NCBI GenBank assembly: GCA_000433315.1
Contig: FR893384.1
Location: 1 to 64,000 of the forward strand
Source: Firmicutes bacterium CAG:345
Lineage (GTDB): Bacteria > Bacillota_I > Bacilli_A > RFN20 > CAG-288
Direction: 5' to 3'
DNA length: 64,000 bases
Both the position numbers and the translations under genes were made by a program. This document shows, piece by piece, positions 15,111 to 24,077 of this stretch (the first letter of the stretch is position 1; each line of letters begins with the position of its first letter). Under the pieces are notes generated by a model. That model had not been told where the DNA came from. It did no database searches and saw only the letters and a program-made list of their open reading frames with translations.

Positions 15111-15116
15111 ATATTA

Positions 15117-16307
15117 TTATTTCAATAATTCTTCGATAGGTTGCCCTATTTCGTTTTCGCTTGGAGTTATATCAAAATTCTTTAAAATGGTCTTTCCAAT
15201 ATCACCGAAGGTTTTTCTTATTGGAAGATGAGCTCCATTTTTGAAACTTTTGCTATAACAAAGGAGAGGAATATATTCACGTGTATGGTCGGTTCCCTTC
15301 CAGGTTGGATCATTTCCGTGATCAGCTGTGATCATCAAAAGATCATTTTCATCAAGCTGTTCCATCAATGCTGGAAGTTCTGAATCAAATTGCTCTATTG
15401 CTCTGCCATATCCAATTGGATTTCTTCTATGTCCATATTCTGAATCAAATTCGACTAAATTGCAGAATAGGAAACCTGTCCATGAATGGTCTTTTGCCTG
15501 TTCTGTTGTTTTATTCATTCCATCGGTATTTGAGACAGTTTTTTGAGTTTTTGTCACTCCGACATTATTGAAAATATCAGCGATTTTACCGACACAGCTA
15601 ACTGTATATCCAGCATCTTTTAAATCATCCATCGCTGTTCTTCCGGTTGGAGATAAGGCTAAGTCATGGCGGTTAGGTGTTCTTTTAAAGCAAGTTTTAT
15701 CTTCTCCTATAAAAGGTCTAGCGATAATTCTGCCTAAACGATATTCAGGTCTATTGCATATTTCCCTTGCAATTTCACAGTATCTATATAGTTCAGGAAC
15801 AGGTATAGTTTCTTCATGAGCAGCAATCTGTAAAACAGAATCGGAAGAGGTATAAACAATTAGACTTCCATCACGCTTTTGTTCTTCGCCTAATTCTACT
15901 AAGATTTCTGTTCCACTTGCTGCTTTATTTCCGATTATTTTTCTACCTGTCTTCTCTTCTAATTCATCGATTAATTCTTGAGGAAAACCAGTATCGGTAA
16001 ATGTTTTAAAAGGCTTTTGTGTATCGATTCCCATCATTTCCCAATGACCTGTCATGGTGTCTTTTCCGTTTGACTTTTCTCTGCATAACATGACATAAGA
16101 TTGTGGATGGTCAACTTTATTCGTATTTTTTATTGGAACTAAATCATTTATTCCTAGCTTATTGAGATTAGGTATATTTAAACCATTACATTTATCTGAA
16201 ATATGGAGTAAGGTATTTGCTCCTTCATCTCCAAATAAAGCAGCATCTGGTTCATAACCTGCCCCCATGGAATCACAGACAATAACAAATATTCTTTTAA
16301 ATTTCAT
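15117..16307 (-). CDS. deoB: Phosphopentomutase
   Basis: DeoB interconverts ribose-1-phosphate and ribose-5-phosphate (and the deoxy forms) in nucleoside salvage. The 396-residue protein has the alkaline phosphatase-superfamily metal sites: VCDSMGAG near residues 10-17, GANTLLHIS with the phosphorylated Thr near 32, and MITADHGNDPTWKGTDHTREYIP near 330-352. GHWEMMG near 85 is also typical. AGGAG precedes the ATG. xerD lies upstream on the same strand with a gap of 93 bases, the Bacillus order (xerD next to the phosphopentomutase gene). Confidence 0.95.
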   Translation of the reverse strand: MKFKRIFVIVCDSMGAGYEPDAALFGDEGANTLLHISDKCNGLNIPNLNKLGINDLVPIKNTNKVDHPQSYVMLCREKSNGKDTMTGHWEMMGIDTQKPFKTFTDTGFPQELIDELEEKTGRKIIGNKAASGTEILVELGEEQKRDGSLIVYTSSDSVLQIAAHEETIPVPELYRYCEIAREICNRPEYRLGRIIARPFIGEDKTCFKRTPNRHDLALSPTGRTAMDDLKDAGYTVSCVGKIADIFNNVGVTKTQKTVSNTDGMNKTTEQAKDHSWTGFLFCNLVEFDSEYGHRRNPIGYGRAIEQFDSELPALMEQLDENDLLMITADHGNDPTWKGTDHTREYIPLLCYSKSFKNGAHLPIRKTFGDIGKTILKNFDITPSENEIGQPIEELLK

Positions 16308-16400
16308 AATCTTTCTCCTGATTAAATTATATAAAAGTCTTTTAAAATTATCAATAAAAACGAAATATTTTACAAAATCACATTTTTTTAATTTTTTTAC

Positions 16401-17276
16401 TTATCTTTTCATAAATGCATCATAAGCTGAAAGAATTCTTTTTGTCGAAACATGGGTATATATTTGTGTTGTTTCAATTTTTGAGTGTCCGAGCATTTCT
16501 TGCACTTCTTTTAAATTAGCTCCATTTTCTAGTAGATGAGTTGCAAAACTATGACGAAGAGTATGAGGTGAAATATCGATAGTTATTCCAGCTCTAGTTG
16601 CATATTGCTTGATAGATTTAAAAAAATACTGACGAGATAACGGATTCCCTTCTCTATTAAGGAAAACTATTTTTGTTTTGAATCCTGGATTGAATTTACG
16701 AATATGTTGTATATAATTTTTTAAATAATATAGTGCATATTCACCGATGGGAATAATTCTTTCCTTATTTCCTTTCCCTTTAATTTTTAAGTATCCAGCT
16801 TCAAAGTTGATATTTCCTAATTCCAATGATAAAAGTTCTGAAACTCTAAGACCACTTGCATACATAACTTCTAGCATCGTCTTATCGCGAAATTCTTTGT
16901 TATTATCCAAATTAAAGCCATCTAGCAATGAATCTACCTCTTCTAAGGTTAAAACATTTGGAAGATGCATTTCTTTCTTAGGAAGCTTTAATCCTGTAAG
17001 AGGAACGTCTATTACGTTTTCCCTATTTAAGAATAGATAAAAACCTCGTATGGTGGTAGTTTTTCGAATAATTGATGATGTTTTTAAATTTTTAGATGAT
17101 AAATATCTCATGAAAAAAGATATATCATCTAGTTTTAATTCACGAACTTCTTTATCTCCAACAGCTTCAATAAATGATTTTAAATCATCAAGATAGGTAT
17201 CGATGGTACTTTTTAAATCTCCTTTTTCTACTACTAGATAGGTTATATAATCTTCAAAGCTTTCAGATATTCTCAT
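16401..17276 (-). CDS. xerD: Site-specific tyrosine recombinase XerD
   Basis: XerD, with XerC, resolves chromosome dimers at dif. The 291-residue protein has the SAM-like N-terminal core-binding domain (residues 1-90) and a catalytic domain with the full active site: Arg144 in SGLRVSE, Lys168 in KGKGNK, His238-Thr-Leu-Arg241, His264 in LGHSKI and nucleophile Tyr273 in QIYTHV. XerD rather than XerC is supported by HLLENGANLKEVQEMLGH and by adjacency to deoB. Its start overlaps the end of dinB by 14 bases, so it is in one operon with dinB. Confidence 0.92.
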   Translation of the reverse strand: MRISESFEDYITYLVVEKGDLKSTIDTYLDDLKSFIEAVGDKEVRELKLDDISFFMRYLSSKNLKTSSIIRKTTTIRGFYLFLNRENVIDVPLTGLKLPKKEMHLPNVLTLEEVDSLLDGFNLDNNKEFRDKTMLEVMYASGLRVSELLSLELGNINFEAGYLKIKGKGNKERIIPIGEYALYYLKNYIQHIRKFNPGFKTKIVFLNREGNPLSRQYFFKSIKQYATRAGITIDISPHTLRHSFATHLLENGANLKEVQEMLGHSKIETTQIYTHVSTKRILSAYDAFMKR

Positions 17277-18474
17277 TTGCTTTCTCCGGTTTATGAAAAT
17301 TATGGGTTCTTTTTTGTGGTTTTACTAAGTCGCTTGCTTTAACAAGTGATTTATTTTTTAACTTTTCATTGAGATCATTGATTATATTATCGACATTTTT
17401 TTCATTGAAATTTTTTGAATCGAATAGTTTGACAGGTGAAACGATTTCACTTTCCCCTTTTATATCTGTTACACCAACTCCTAATAGACGCAAAGGTTCT
17501 CCATTATAATATTTATCAAAAACTCTTAATGCTCTGGAACATATTAATGCTTCATCATTAGTATATGTATCGAACTTTTCTCTTTTACTATTTGTTATGA
17601 AATTGGCATTTCGAAAAGTTATTACAACAGTATCCGATAATTTTTTATAGTTTTTTAATTGTTCAGAAATCGATTTTGAACGTTTTATAATAAGGTTTTT
17701 TAGTTCTTCATAATCGGTGGTATCATGGTCGAATGTTCGAGCAGAAGAAATGCTTTTTGGATCGTTTTCATAAGGCTGAACGATATCATCTCCTTCTCCT
17801 AAAGCATGACTTTTATGATAAAGATAAGTATTTCCTAACAAACTTTTTACTCTTTCATCTTCAGTTTTGGCTAAATCCCCTATCGTATTAATTCCTAGTG
17901 CAACTAATCGTGGATAAGTTTTTTTCCCTATTCCAAACATTTTTTCGATTGAAATCGGCCAAAGAATTTGTTCAATATTTTCTTTATATAGTACTGTTAC
18001 TCCTAGTGGTTTTTTATAATCAGAAGCCATTTTAGCTAAAAATTTATTATTACCCACGCCGATTGAGCACTTTAAATTAGTTACTTTAAAAAGTTCAATT
18101 TGTAAGTCTACTAAATAATCTCTAGCATTTATCGGCTCAAAAAATTCACTCATATCGATATAGCATTCATCTATTGAAGCTTGTTCAAATAATGAATATT
18201 TTTTTCTTAAATATGACATAAAACGTTCAGAATAAATTGCATATTCTTTGTAATGATCATTGATTAAAATCAAATTTGGACATAGTTTTCTTGCGGTTTG
18301 AATAGGCATACTAGAACCGATGCCATATTTGCGTGCTTCGTAATTTGCTGTAGAAACAACTGAACGACCAATTGAAGAACCGATGGCAACAGGTTTTCCC
18401 ACAAGAGTTGGATCACAAAGTTCTTCAACCTGAGCAAAAAAAGCGTTTAAATCAATATGAACAATACTTTTCAT
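17263..18474 (-). CDS. dinB: DNA polymerase IV
   Basis: DinB is the Y-family translesion polymerase. The 403-residue product starts MKSIVHIDLNAFFAQVEEL, holding the first catalytic Asp, followed by VSTANYEARKYGIGSSMP, ASIDECYIDMSEF (catalytic Asp-Glu near residue 104) and the helix-hairpin-helix FGIGKKTYPRLVALGI, with a C-terminal little-finger domain. ATG at 18474 is chosen over an in-frame TTG at 18480, because an extended -10 lies only six bases upstream of the ATG, implying a leaderless mRNA. No Shine-Dalgarno is seen. A beta-clamp-binding motif was not recognised with certainty. Confidence 0.94.
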   Translation of the reverse strand: MKSIVHIDLNAFFAQVEELCDPTLVGKPVAIGSSIGRSVVSTANYEARKYGIGSSMPIQTARKLCPNLILINDHYKEYAIYSERFMSYLRKKYSLFEQASIDECYIDMSEFFEPINARDYLVDLQIELFKVTNLKCSIGVGNNKFLAKMASDYKKPLGVTVLYKENIEQILWPISIEKMFGIGKKTYPRLVALGINTIGDLAKTEDERVKSLLGNTYLYHKSHALGEGDDIVQPYENDPKSISSARTFDHDTTDYEELKNLIIKRSKSISEQLKNYKKLSDTVVITFRNANFITNSKREKFDTYTNDEALICSRALRVFDKYYNGEPLRLLGVGVTDIKGESEIVSPVKLFDSKNFNEKNVDNIINDLNEKLKNKSLVKASDLVKPQKRTHNFHKPEKANENI

Positions 18475-18480
18475 AATCAA

Positions 18481-18489
18481 ATTTTAACA
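18481..18489 (-). promoter_or_regulatory. Extended -10 of dinB, leaderless
   Basis: On the minus strand TGT-TAAAAT, then six bases, then the dinB ATG. Transcription would start at or next to the initiation codon. Confidence 0.6.
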
Positions 18490-18515
18490 TATTTGATTTT
18501 ATTCATCGTATTTTT

Positions 18516-18524
18516 TGTTATAAT
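18516..18524 (+). promoter_or_regulatory. Extended -10 of the gene at 18531, leaderless
   Basis: TGT-TATAAT followed by six bases and ATG, with no Shine-Dalgarno. It is divergent from the dinB promoter within 45 bp. Confidence 0.6.
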
Positions 18525-18530
18525 TCAACC

Positions 18531-19286
18531 ATGAAAAGATTTTGTATTTTCTTGATTACTGGTACAGTAGTAATTTTCTTATTTCTTATTCTGGCAATCT
18601 TATTTAAAGGTATAGGACTTTATATAGCAATGGCAGTCATTGCCACTATATTTTTAATTTTATCTTCAATTATTCTCTTTGGTGTTTTAAAGCTGAGAAA
18701 GTGTAATTTTTATCTGCAAAACTATGATGTTGAACCAATTATTAAATCCTATAAATTTCTATCAAAAATTCTTTTTTCAAAGGATGATATAAATGAATTA
18801 TATCTTTATATGAGTATGGTTTATAGTTTAAAAAATGATTCAAAAAGCGCAAAGATTTTTTTAGATTCAACTTCGAGACACTCGATGAAAACATCGCGAA
18901 TGCTCTATCTTTACTATTGTGCCTATAGACTTTATTACATATGTTTAAATGATGTTGATAATTATAATTCTATCGCTAATGAATTTTTCTCTCTTTCGGA
19001 AAATCTTGATAAAACTATTGCTAATGAATTTTTGTTAGGAACAGAGATGATTAATTTATCAAATCTTATTTATAAAAAAGTTCGTATAGAAGATATAAAA
19101 GATAATTTGGATTTCTCGAGCGAAAAACCATTATTAATCGATGAATTTTATAATTGTTTTCTTGAAATGATTAAAATAAATGATTATCAAGATTTTACGG
19201 AAAAAAGCTTTAAAGTACCTCTTGTCCAGTCTTTATATAAAAAATGTCTCGACAATTTTAACAATCGTCGAGTTCATCTAGCATAG
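18531..19286 (+). CDS. Membrane protein of unknown function
   Basis: The 251-residue protein has two adjacent hydrophobic helices (residues about 5-27 and 31-53) followed by a soluble, helical, Tyr- and Ser-rich domain of about 190 residues. Its pattern of paired helices (for example ELYLYMSMVYSLKNDSKSAKIFL) resembles TPR-like repeats. The soluble part probably faces the cytoplasm. I do not recognise the family. Expression is probably from a leaderless mRNA. The last 29 bases overlap the 3' end of convergent spoIVB, so its transcript would be antisense to spoIVB if termination is inefficient. No terminator is seen between the two. Confidence 0.75.
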   Translation: MKRFCIFLITGTVVIFLFLILAILFKGIGLYIAMAVIATIFLILSSIILFGVLKLRKCNFYLQNYDVEPIIKSYKFLSKILFSKDDINELYLYMSMVYSLKNDSKSAKIFLDSTSRHSMKTSRMLYLYYCAYRLYYICLNDVDNYNSIANEFFSLSENLDKTIANEFLLGTEMINLSNLIYKKVRIEDIKDNLDFSSEKPLLIDEFYNCFLEMIKINDYQDFTEKSFKVPLVQSLYKKCLDNFNNRRVHLA

Positions 19287-20199
19287 TTTTGGCAAATATT
19301 CCGTATCCTCTTAAAGGATCTTTTGTTATGACATGAGTTACAGCACCAATTATTTTTCCATTTTGAATAATTGGTGATCCACTCATTCCAGCAACAATTC
19401 CGCCTGTTTTATTAATCAATTTATCATCGATTACTTTTAATGATAATGTTTTGGTTTTTTCCTTTTGATTTTTATTTATAGAAGTGATTTCTATATCAAA
19501 AGTTTCTTTTTTATCACCATCTAAGACAGTGATAAATTGAGCTTTTCCTAATGCAATTTCATCAACTTCAGCAATTTCGTATTTCAATCCAGAAGTATCG
19601 ATATCATAATAACTTCCAAAAATACCATAATCCGTATTTTTCTTAATATTACCGATGATTTCATCTTGATTTAAAGTGGCATTTTTTTGCCCTGCTTTAC
19701 CAGGTGATGAAGGTGAAATTCCCTGCACTGAAGATTCATATAAAGTACCGTTTTGATAACAAGTATCTTCACCACCTCGAGCCTGATGTCCTAAGGCGAA
19801 ATATGTTCCAGTTTCTTCTTTATAAAAAGTTACAGTACCAACGCCAAGCAATTCATCTTTGACATATAGCCCAGTTTTTATTTTTTCACCAGTAGAAATC
19901 AGAGGTAAGTCACGAGATAAAATAAGATCATCTCTAACAATTTTTAGATTTAATACATTGTCTTCATCGCGTAATATTGCTCTGTTTAAATCGTCTAAAG
20001 ATGAAATTTTAATATTATCTGCTTCAATTATTAAATCACCTTTATTGATATCATTTTTCTTCGGATTAAATGATTCTGCACCAACTTTAACATCATAAGT
20101 ACCACTTATTAATAACCCTGCTGGTTTTAGACCGAAACCGATGTTCTCGCCTCCGATAATTACGTTTGTCAAAAGCAAACTTGCAAACATAGCATTCAT
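19258..20199 (-). CDS. spoIVB: SpoIVB serine peptidase (sporulation signalling)
   Basis: SpoIVB is made in the forespore under SigF/SigG in B. subtilis, secreted into the intermembrane space, and triggers pro-SigK processing by cleaving SpoIVFA. The 313-residue protein has an N-terminal hydrophobic anchor (about 3-17), a PDZ domain (about 40-100) and an S55 peptidase domain with GVGTVTFY, the catalytic His138 in FALGHQA, and the Ser in GMSGSP near residue 275, followed by GAVTHVITKDPLRGYGIF. The start at 20199 is set by GGAGGT four bases upstream; the ORF extends further to 20241 without support. It lies beside recN, the classical recN-spoIVB order, but spo0A does not follow. Confidence 0.93.
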   Translation of the reverse strand: MNAMFASLLLTNVIIGGENIGFGLKPAGLLISGTYDVKVGAESFNPKKNDINKGDLIIEADNIKISSLDDLNRAILRDEDNVLNLKIVRDDLILSRDLPLISTGEKIKTGLYVKDELLGVGTVTFYKEETGTYFALGHQARGGEDTCYQNGTLYESSVQGISPSSPGKAGQKNATLNQDEIIGNIKKNTDYGIFGSYYDIDTSGLKYEIAEVDEIALGKAQFITVLDGDKKETFDIEITSINKNQKEKTKTLSLKVIDDKLINKTGGIVAGMSGSPIIQNGKIIGAVTHVITKDPLRGYGIFAKTMLDELDDC

Positions 20200-20242
20200 A
20201 GATACCTCCACTTTTACTATGTCCATTTTTTTGATTTTCATT

Positions 20243-20266
20243 AAAAAAAGCCCATTTTTGGGCTTT
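20243..20266 (-). terminator. Terminator of recN
   Basis: On the minus strand AAAGCCC, six-base loop, GGGCTTT and a T run. It separates recN from spoIVB, so spoIVB needs its own promoter between 20200 and 20243. Confidence 0.85.
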
Positions 20267-20303
20267 AGTATATAATTAGTATTAAATTAGTATATAATTA
20301 GTT
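20264..20303 (+). repeat. Two tandem copies of a short AT repeat
   Basis: TTAGTATATAATTAGT at 20265-20280 and again at 20287-20302; the second copy includes the recN stop codon. An inverted copy is at 15041-15060, and related units are at 14587-14635. Confidence 0.5.
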
Positions 20304-21947
20304 AGTTTGAGTTCTTATCAATTTTAAAGCTAATTGTTTGCCTTCTTCGATATTATCTTCTCCGCCAAGCATTTTGCTTAGTTCTTTAATTTTTTCTTCT
20401 TCGCCGATTTCTTTAATATGACTGATAGTACGGCCATTTATCTCATTTTTATATACTAAATAAAAATTCGAAGCTGCCGCAACTACACTAGGTAAATGAC
20501 TAATGGCAATTACAGAACTATTTTTAGCAATTTCCCTAATCTTTTTTCCTACAACTAAGGCGATATTTCCACTAATTCCTGTATCAACCTCATCGAATAT
20601 CAATGTATCGAATTTTTTGATTTTATTGAATGAAGCGATAAGAGCTATCATTAAACGACTTTTTTCTCCACCAGATGCGGCGACACTTAATGATTCAAAA
20701 GCCTTACCTTTATTAAGTCTTACTACAAATTTCACTACATCTATACCATCATTAGATAACTCTTTTTTATTGAACTGTATATCAAAACCATCATTAAGTA
20801 ATCCGAGAGATGATAGCTCATTATTTACAGATTCAACGATATTTTTTTTGCAATCTTGGCGTATTTTTGATAATTTTTCAGCACACTTTACTAGTTCATC
20901 TTTTGCTTTTGAAACTTTATCTTCTTTTTCTTTTAAACTCGCATCAAAATTATCAGCTTCGCCGATTTTATCCTCGAGAAGTTTTTTAGCATCGAAGATT
21001 TTTTGTGTAACATGACCATATTTTTTTATGAGTGGATTAAGTTCATAAATTCTTTCATTAGCTTTTTCAATTTGCTCTTCATCATATTCATCCTCGTCAA
21101 ATTTTGAAGTTAGATCATAGATCAAATCGGATAATTCATTCCATTTTTCCAAGATATTTTCCGCTTTGTCAGCAAAAGATGTTTTGCTCAGCATATTTAA
21201 ACTATGGGTTAATTCATCAGCAAAATTTTCATAAATATTTCCATTATAAAGATTTATGAGTGCTTTACCACTTTCAATCATTTCTTGAGCGGCATTTGAT
21301 TCATTTAAATAGTTTTCTAAATATTCGATTTCATTTTCCTTAATGTTATATTTTTCTATCTCTTCTAGTTTAAATCTAATGATGTCGATATCGTTATTTT
21401 TAGCATTTTCTAAGAATTCTTCTTTATCTTTAAGACATTTTTTGTAGGCATTATACTTTTCATCATACTCACTAAAAATTTCAGATCCATATGTTTCATA
21501 TACATATTTATCAACTATATTCAATTGCTCTTTTTCATTCATCAAAGATATCTGCTCACCTTGAGAAGTAATTGAAAACACATCGTTTGCAACGCGCTTT
21601 AAGATGTTTAAAGTAACTGTTTCACCATTTATTCTCAACGTTGAAACTTTGTTAGGGGATAATATTCTTGTTAGTACTAATACATTGTCATCAAGATATT
21701 CTTTTAAATATTCATGATCAGAAATGAAATCATCATCGAGGATGAAAGTTGCTTCAATAATCGCTTTCTTTTTCTCATCGTTGAGTTTATCGAATTGACT
21801 TCTAGCACCACTTAATAATGTTAAAGCATTGACTAATATACTTTTCCCTGCACCAGTTTCACCAAATAGTACATTGAATCCTTTTGAAAAGTCTATATCT
21901 AAGTCATCTATCAATACAAAATTTTTAATTCTTAAATTGCTGATCAT
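20298..21947 (-). CDS. recN: DNA repair protein RecN
   Basis: RecN is an SMC-like ATPase of double-strand break repair. The 549-residue protein has Walker A GETGAGKSILV near residues 31-41, a long coiled coil (about 150-360, rich in Glu and Lys), the ABC signature ASGGEKSRLM near 430, Walker B LIFDEVDTGISG near 460 and the His-switch AISHLP. GAGG precedes the ATG, and an extended -10 TGG-TAGAAT lies just upstream (21965-21973). It has its own terminator before spoIVB. Confidence 0.95.
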   Translation of the reverse strand: MISNLRIKNFVLIDDLDIDFSKGFNVLFGETGAGKSILVNALTLLSGARSQFDKLNDEKKKAIIEATFILDDDFISDHEYLKEYLDDNVLVLTRILSPNKVSTLRINGETVTLNILKRVANDVFSITSQGEQISLMNEKEQLNIVDKYVYETYGSEIFSEYDEKYNAYKKCLKDKEEFLENAKNNDIDIIRFKLEEIEKYNIKENEIEYLENYLNESNAAQEMIESGKALINLYNGNIYENFADELTHSLNMLSKTSFADKAENILEKWNELSDLIYDLTSKFDEDEYDEEQIEKANERIYELNPLIKKYGHVTQKIFDAKKLLEDKIGEADNFDASLKEKEDKVSKAKDELVKCAEKLSKIRQDCKKNIVESVNNELSSLGLLNDGFDIQFNKKELSNDGIDVVKFVVRLNKGKAFESLSVAASGGEKSRLMIALIASFNKIKKFDTLIFDEVDTGISGNIALVVGKKIREIAKNSSVIAISHLPSVVAAASNFYLVYKNEINGRTISHIKEIGEEEKIKELSKMLGGEDNIEEGKQLALKLIRTQTN

Positions 21948-21964
21948 ATAAAAACCTCATTTCT

Positions 21965-21973
21965 ATTCTACCA
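21965..21973 (-). promoter_or_regulatory. Extended -10 of recN
   Basis: TGG-TAGAAT on the minus strand, 17 bases upstream of the recN ATG. Confidence 0.5.
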
Positions 21974-22094
21974 TAAAAAAGCATTTTTCCCTGTTCAGTT
22001 GCAAAAAAATAGAAAATTTATTTATATAAATATTTGTTAGTGATATATCTTTAATCTAATAAATAGTGGGATATTTTATTCATAAAATTCCACC

Positions 22095-22714
22095 CTAAAC
22101 TATAATTTTATAATTTTCTATCAGCTCATTAATTAATTTTTCTTTATTTATTTTTTTAGTACTTTCGTATGATAAATTAATTTGCATAATTGTTGTATCA
22201 TCATATATAAATGTAATATCTGATAAAGAATATTCATATCCAGTAATATTGTATTTAATATTTTTGTTGCTAAACTCTTTTTTATCACACATAAAAGGGT
22301 AAAAATTTATTTCAAAATCAGAATTATAAGATTGTGAAAAATTAGTTTTTTCTATATAAATACATGTTATTGAAAAATAAACATATTTAGTATTTAGAAT
22401 ATCATCTGTACTAGAAGATTCACCACTAATAAATCCGAAAAAATTAATGAATAATTTTTCATATGTACCTAGTAAATCAAACTCAGTAATGCCAAAATTA
22501 AAGTCATCGTTTTGTTGAGCATTTTTTAAATTTACAATAAAATTAGCGCATCATTAATATTATCAAACCATTCAAACCATGCCGTTCTATTTTCTCCAGG
22601 AATTAACCCTTTAGAATTGCTACTGCTATTTGTCGAATTTCCATTGTCACAACCAACTGTTACAAAACTTGTAAGCAATAGTGAACAAAGGAAAAACGGA
22701 ATAGATTTTTTCAT
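22095..22714 (-). pseudogene. Frameshifted lipoprotein gene of unknown function
   Basis: The gene starts with a lipoprotein signal peptide (MKKSIPFF..., lipobox VTVGC, Cys near residue 22), preceded by AAAGGAAAA. After about 60 codons, at the run of four A at 22539-22542 (plus strand), the frame ends. One extra base there would join it to an open frame of about 146 codons that continues VNLKNAQQNDDF and ends IENYKIIV at 22095. The restored protein is about 206 residues, with a Ser/Asn-rich linker after the Cys. No family is recognised. A real mutation and a sequencing indel are both possible. It lies in the accessory cluster with two other surface proteins. Confidence 0.65.
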
Positions 22715-22983
22715 TTTCCTTTTCCTTTAATTTCATTTTATTGTAATTATTAAATTTTTACAACTCGTATTTATATAAAATAAAATGTTTATTTTTATTA
22801 AATATAGACAATATAAGAATCACTTATAATATTAAAGTTTAATTTAGAAGTTAAAATTAAAAAAATATTATAAACAAAAATTATTACTAATAAAACTAAG
22901 AAATCTATATTTATATATTTCAAATAATTATTATATATGAAAATAAATTAAAAGCACTTTTCTTACTCGTAAAAAAACATAAT
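22715..22983. other. AT-rich intergenic stretch
   Basis: About 270 bases of nearly pure A/T upstream of the broken lipoprotein gene and downstream of the GGDEF gene. No ORF, dyad terminator or clear promoter is recognised. Confidence 0.5.
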
Positions 22984-24039
22984 TTATATTTTTATATTTG
23001 GTGTATATCCACGACTTTTTTTAAGTCTTTTATTATCATACATAAATTCATCTGCTCTTTCGAATAATGTTTTATATGTGCTGTGAAAATAATCAGTTGA
23101 TATAGCCCAACCACATGCATAGCTGAGCTTTATTGTTTCGGATTGCTGATTAAATTCAAATATTTTTTCATCGAGGTCATTTAAAAATTTTCTTACATCA
23201 TTTTTGGATGTGTTATACATGACAGCGATAAATTCATCACCACCAAAACGACCAACAAAGTTAAAATATCCTATGGTTTCTTTGAGAACGTTAGCAAATG
23301 TAATTATTAGCTTATCACCCATTACATGTCCATATGTATCATTTGTCAGTTTCAAATCATTTAAATCAAACATAAAACAAGCCGTTGGTTCACCTAAAAA
23401 TTGAGAATCATTAATAAATACTTCACAACGATATTTATTTGGAAGTCCAGTTTGGTAGTCATAAAAAGCTTGCTTTTCAAGTATTTTTTTATCTTTTTCT
23501 ATTCTTCTATTCAATATGACTTGAATTATAAAAAACGAAATGACTAAGCATATGTCTACTGGGGTCAATATTTCTAAAATATTAACTATTTTCAATGTAT
23601 TATTGGAATAAGTTTCTACCGCTGCAACTGTTTGGTCAGCAAGATCAAAATACTCCTCACTTATTTTGATTATATTTGAATTTTCAGCGCCATTTTTACG
23701 AACAAATAATATTTCTTCTTTTAAAATTTCCCAATATTCTGTCTGCGTTTTTAGCTTATCCTGAAAATTTTTATCATCGATATAGATGATATTGTCACTT
23801 GTGCCGCCATTTTTTAATTCATCTAAATAGGTATCTAATTCATGGATTAAAATATTGCTTTCAAGACCAGATATTTCGAGTTTTACTACTCTTTGTGTTG
23901 CACCGCGAACTAATCCAGCATAATTTATAACTCGTGATACGCCTTGAAGTTTATTGGTTAAAACTAAGATGATCGATACTAGGATTAAAAGAATTCCTAT
24001 AGTGATTGTGTTAATAATGCTTATAATACTTTTCTTCAT
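22984..24039 (-). CDS. Membrane-bound diguanylate cyclase (GGDEF)
   Basis: The 351-residue protein has a membrane helix at residues about 7-28 and an extracytoplasmic sensor of about 140 residues. The sensor begins RVINYAGLVRGATQRVVKLEI, the start typical of PilJ-type (type IV pili methyl-accepting) input domains. A second helix follows near 160-178, then a GGDEF domain with the intact catalytic signature RFGGDEF near 260 and DLNDLKLTNDTYGH near 223. It should make c-di-GMP from two GTP. The RxxD inhibitory site is absent (GYFN at that place), so product inhibition through it is unlikely. No c-di-GMP receptor or EAL protein is seen in the window. Confidence 0.9.
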   Translation of the reverse strand: MKKSIISIINTITIGILLILVSIILVLTNKLQGVSRVINYAGLVRGATQRVVKLEISGLESNILIHELDTYLDELKNGGTSDNIIYIDDKNFQDKLKTQTEYWEILKEEILFVRKNGAENSNIIKISEEYFDLADQTVAAVETYSNNTLKIVNILEILTPVDICLVISFFIIQVILNRRIEKDKKILEKQAFYDYQTGLPNKYRCEVFINDSQFLGEPTACFMFDLNDLKLTNDTYGHVMGDKLIITFANVLKETIGYFNFVGRFGGDEFIAVMYNTSKNDVRKFLNDLDEKIFEFNQQSETIKLSYACGWAISTDYFHSTYKTLFERADEFMYDNKRLKKSRGYTPNIKI

Positions 24040-24077
24040 TTTTAATAATTCAATTTATGTTATAGCTTAATTTTTTA

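Larger units (their letters stand above)
14587..15116. other. 530-bp non-coding region with a possible structured RNA
   Basis: No gene-length ORF is seen. Bases 14587-14635 carry repeated TTAGTAGATAATTAG-like units. A more GC-rich island at 14738-14801 can fold: outer stem AGCTTATTTT (14738-14747) with AAAATAAGCT (14792-14801), and inner hairpin CTACACGAG (14751-14759), loop GCAC, CTTGTTAG (14764-14771) with one bulged C. A second palindrome AAGCTA-ATAAC-TAGCTT (14726-14742) competes with the outer stem. Strand is unknown and no known RNA family was recognised. The deoB terminator closes the region. Confidence 0.4.

Noticed and set aside
15328..15819. Three plus-strand ORFs opposite deoB
   Set aside because: They are antisense to invariant DeoB motifs and lack starts with ribosome binding sites.
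16435..16455. TTTGTCGAAA, an exact Spo0A-box core
   Set aside because: It lies inside the xerD coding sequence near the 3' end and encodes conserved residues; in this base composition several exact cores are expected by chance.
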